Source of the DNA: an uncultured Clostridia bacterium
GTDB taxonomy: Bacteria; Bacillota; Clostridia; Christensenellales; Borkfalkiaceae
DNA: 64,000 nucleotides
Direction: 5' to 3'
Assembly: GCA_944367045.1 (NCBI GenBank)
Contig: CALVWI010000006.1
Coordinates: 1 to 64,000, forward strand
The stretch's first letter is position 1, and every line of letters starts with the position of its first letter. The notes under the pieces were generated by a model that made no database searches, was not told where the DNA came from, and was given only the letters and a program-made list of their open reading frames with translations. Positions 61,421 through 64,000 of the stretch are shown in pieces. Made by a program: the position numbers and the translations under genes.

Positions 61421-61932
61421 ACCGCTATACCATCTCTGCACTCGTAGACAACAAGAGCGGCGTTTTGACGCGCGTCGCGGCGCTCTTCGCAAGAAGGGGA
61501 TACAACATCGAATCGCTCTCCGTCTGCACGACGGAGGATCCCACCGTCTCGCGCATGACCATCGTCCTCTGCGGCGATGAGTATATCCTCGGCCAGATGA
61601 TGAAGCAGATGGACAAGCTCATCGACGTGCGGAAAATTTCCAAAGTGGAGGACGACGCCGTCTCGCGCGAACTTCTCCTCTGCAAGGTCAAGACGGACGC
61701 GACGACGAGAAGCCAGGTACTGGAGATCAGCCAGATCTTCCGCGCGAAGATCGTCGACGTCTCCACCGAGGCGACCATCATGGAGCTGACGGGCAAGCCC
61801 TCCAAACTCGACGGCTTTGTCAACATGCTCATGCCCTACGGCATCCTCGAGCTTGCGCGCACGGGCGTCACGTCCATCGGAAGAGGCGCGGCTTGTTTAA
61901 GAGACATACCTGACTACAAAGAGACGCTTTGA
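61417..61932 (+). CDS. ilvN: Acetolactate synthase regulatory subunit
   Basis: The protein has 171 residues. It opens with an ACT domain (TISALVDNKSGVLTRVAALFARRGYNIESLSV) and a second ACT-like domain follows from about 95. It confers valine inhibition on IlvB. ATGA overlap with ilvB means coupled translation. Confidence 0.96.
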   Translation: MNRYTISALVDNKSGVLTRVAALFARRGYNIESLSVCTTEDPTVSRMTIVLCGDEYILGQMMKQMDKLIDVRKISKVEDDAVSRELLLCKVKTDATTRSQVLEISQIFRAKIVDVSTEATIMELTGKPSKLDGFVNMLMPYGILELARTGVTSIGRGAACLRDIPDYKETL

Positions 61933-61972
61933 TCTCGCGAAGATCTTTGCATAAACAAACAGAGGTAAAATC

Positions 61973-63637
<1,665 letters not shown>

Positions 63638-63653
63638 ACCCTTTATAAAGACC

Positions 63654-63684
63654 GCGCCGCCCGAGGCAAAGCCTCGGGCGGCGC
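63654..63684. terminator. Terminator between ilvD and the LysR gene
   Basis: 14-bp perfect stem (63654-63667 and 63671-63684) around AAA, between convergent genes. Confidence 0.85.
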
Positions 63685-63704
63685 TCCCTTTCCCCCAAAA
63701 CCGT

Positions 63705-64000
63705 TCAAATACAGCGGGTCTCCTCATCGGCACGGCAGATGCGGTAGCTCAAAATGGGCATACTGTCGAAGTCGAGCGGGCGCACCTCGGCGAACAGCCC
63801 GCTCTCGAGCTCCTTCCGCACGATCCCCCGCGGCAGGAAGGCATAGCCCAGCCCCGCGGCGAGGTAATCTTTGACCTTGTTGGAGTTGTCCACCTCGAAG
63901 GGAAAGACGTGCCCCGCAGGGAAGAGCTCGCGAAGATAGGAACCGATCTCGGCGAGGGAGAAATTGCACATGGCGAAGGGCAGGGCGGGGAGCTCGGCGC
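63705..64000 (-). CDS. LysR-family regulator, C-terminal part
   Basis: Only the last 98 codons are in the window; the start is beyond 64000. The reading frame is open to the edge and begins AELPALPFAMCNFS. VDNSNKVKDYLAAGLGYAFLPRGIVRKEL is the end of a LysR substrate-binding domain. The gene is convergent with ilvBND; a role in that pathway is possible but not shown. The part that would name the regulator, the helix-turn-helix, is missing. Confidence 0.8.
   Translation of the reverse strand, partial: AELPALPFAMCNFSLAEIGSYLRELFPAGHVFPFEVDNSNKVKDYLAAGLGYAFLPRGIVRKELESGLFAEVRPLDFDSMPILSYRICRADEETRCI

Overview
This is a 64 kb chromosomal window from a GC-rich low-GC-lineage relative, best read as an uncultured gut-type Clostridia (Firmicutes). 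The evidence is the gene order ruvC-ruvA-ruvB-queA-tgt-yajC-TIGR04086-SCIFF-SCIFF maturase-secD-secF-recJ-rel-hemZ, which is typical of Clostridia; the SCIFF peptide; an L27 with an N-terminal extension; PerR with rubrerythrin and rubredoxins (anaerobic oxidative defence); a BspA-type leucine-rich-repeat lipoprotein; and tRNAs with encoded CCA. A Christensenellales/Borkfalkia-like source is a guess only. I saw no transposase, phage gene, rRNA or CRISPR array.

Layout. 1-7.5 kb: on the minus strand, a three-gene lipoprotein operon (MACPF perforin-like protein, C11 clostripain-like protease, third lipoprotein cut by the window edge); then a GH29 fucosidase coupled to a YczE-like membrane protein, divergent from an AraC regulator. 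7.5-16.4 kb: HxlR regulator/flavin reductase pair, a tyrosine-phosphatase-like gene, uraA-upp, and a tex-epimerase-cysK operon. 16.4-24.8 kb: hemolysin III family protein, a cobalamin-riboswitch operon (DUF4430 lipoprotein plus ECF S-component), an ECF sigma/anti-sigma/serpin operon, an MG279-like/LemA pair, and a PPOX-family gene. 24.8-33.5 kb: a PerR-controlled rubredoxin and ferredoxin-rubrerythrin operon, a bPH-like membrane protein followed by four tandem terminators, and an Fbp/Phn-type ABC importer coupled to a metallo-beta-lactamase-fold protein. 33.5-38.8 kb: rplU-rpmA, four tRNA genes (Val, Gly, Cys, Leu), a structured spacer and a large BspA-like lipoprotein. 38.9-58.1 kb: the minus-strand housekeeping block listed above, plus rpsO and pnp. 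58.2-64 kb: argH, ilvB-ilvN-ilvD and the 3' part of a LysR gene.

How it fits together. The surface and host-facing genes (MACPF, C11 protease, serpin, LRR protein, fucosidase) suggest life in an animal gut; the rest is stringent response, recombination, secretion, tRNA modification and branched-chain amino acid synthesis. Promoters are unusually easy to see: many genes have TTGACA-like and TATAAT-like boxes 17-18 bases apart. Three genes appear to start translation within 6-8 bases of the -10 box, with no Shine-Dalgarno sequence, which points to leaderless mRNAs. Terminators are long, near-perfect GC hairpins, and in two places a promoter lies within or just upstream of a neighbouring operon's terminator hairpin.

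The best candidate for a little-described system is the MACPF/C11-protease/lipoprotein operon at 1-4113. All functions are inferred by reading the translated sequence; no database search was run.
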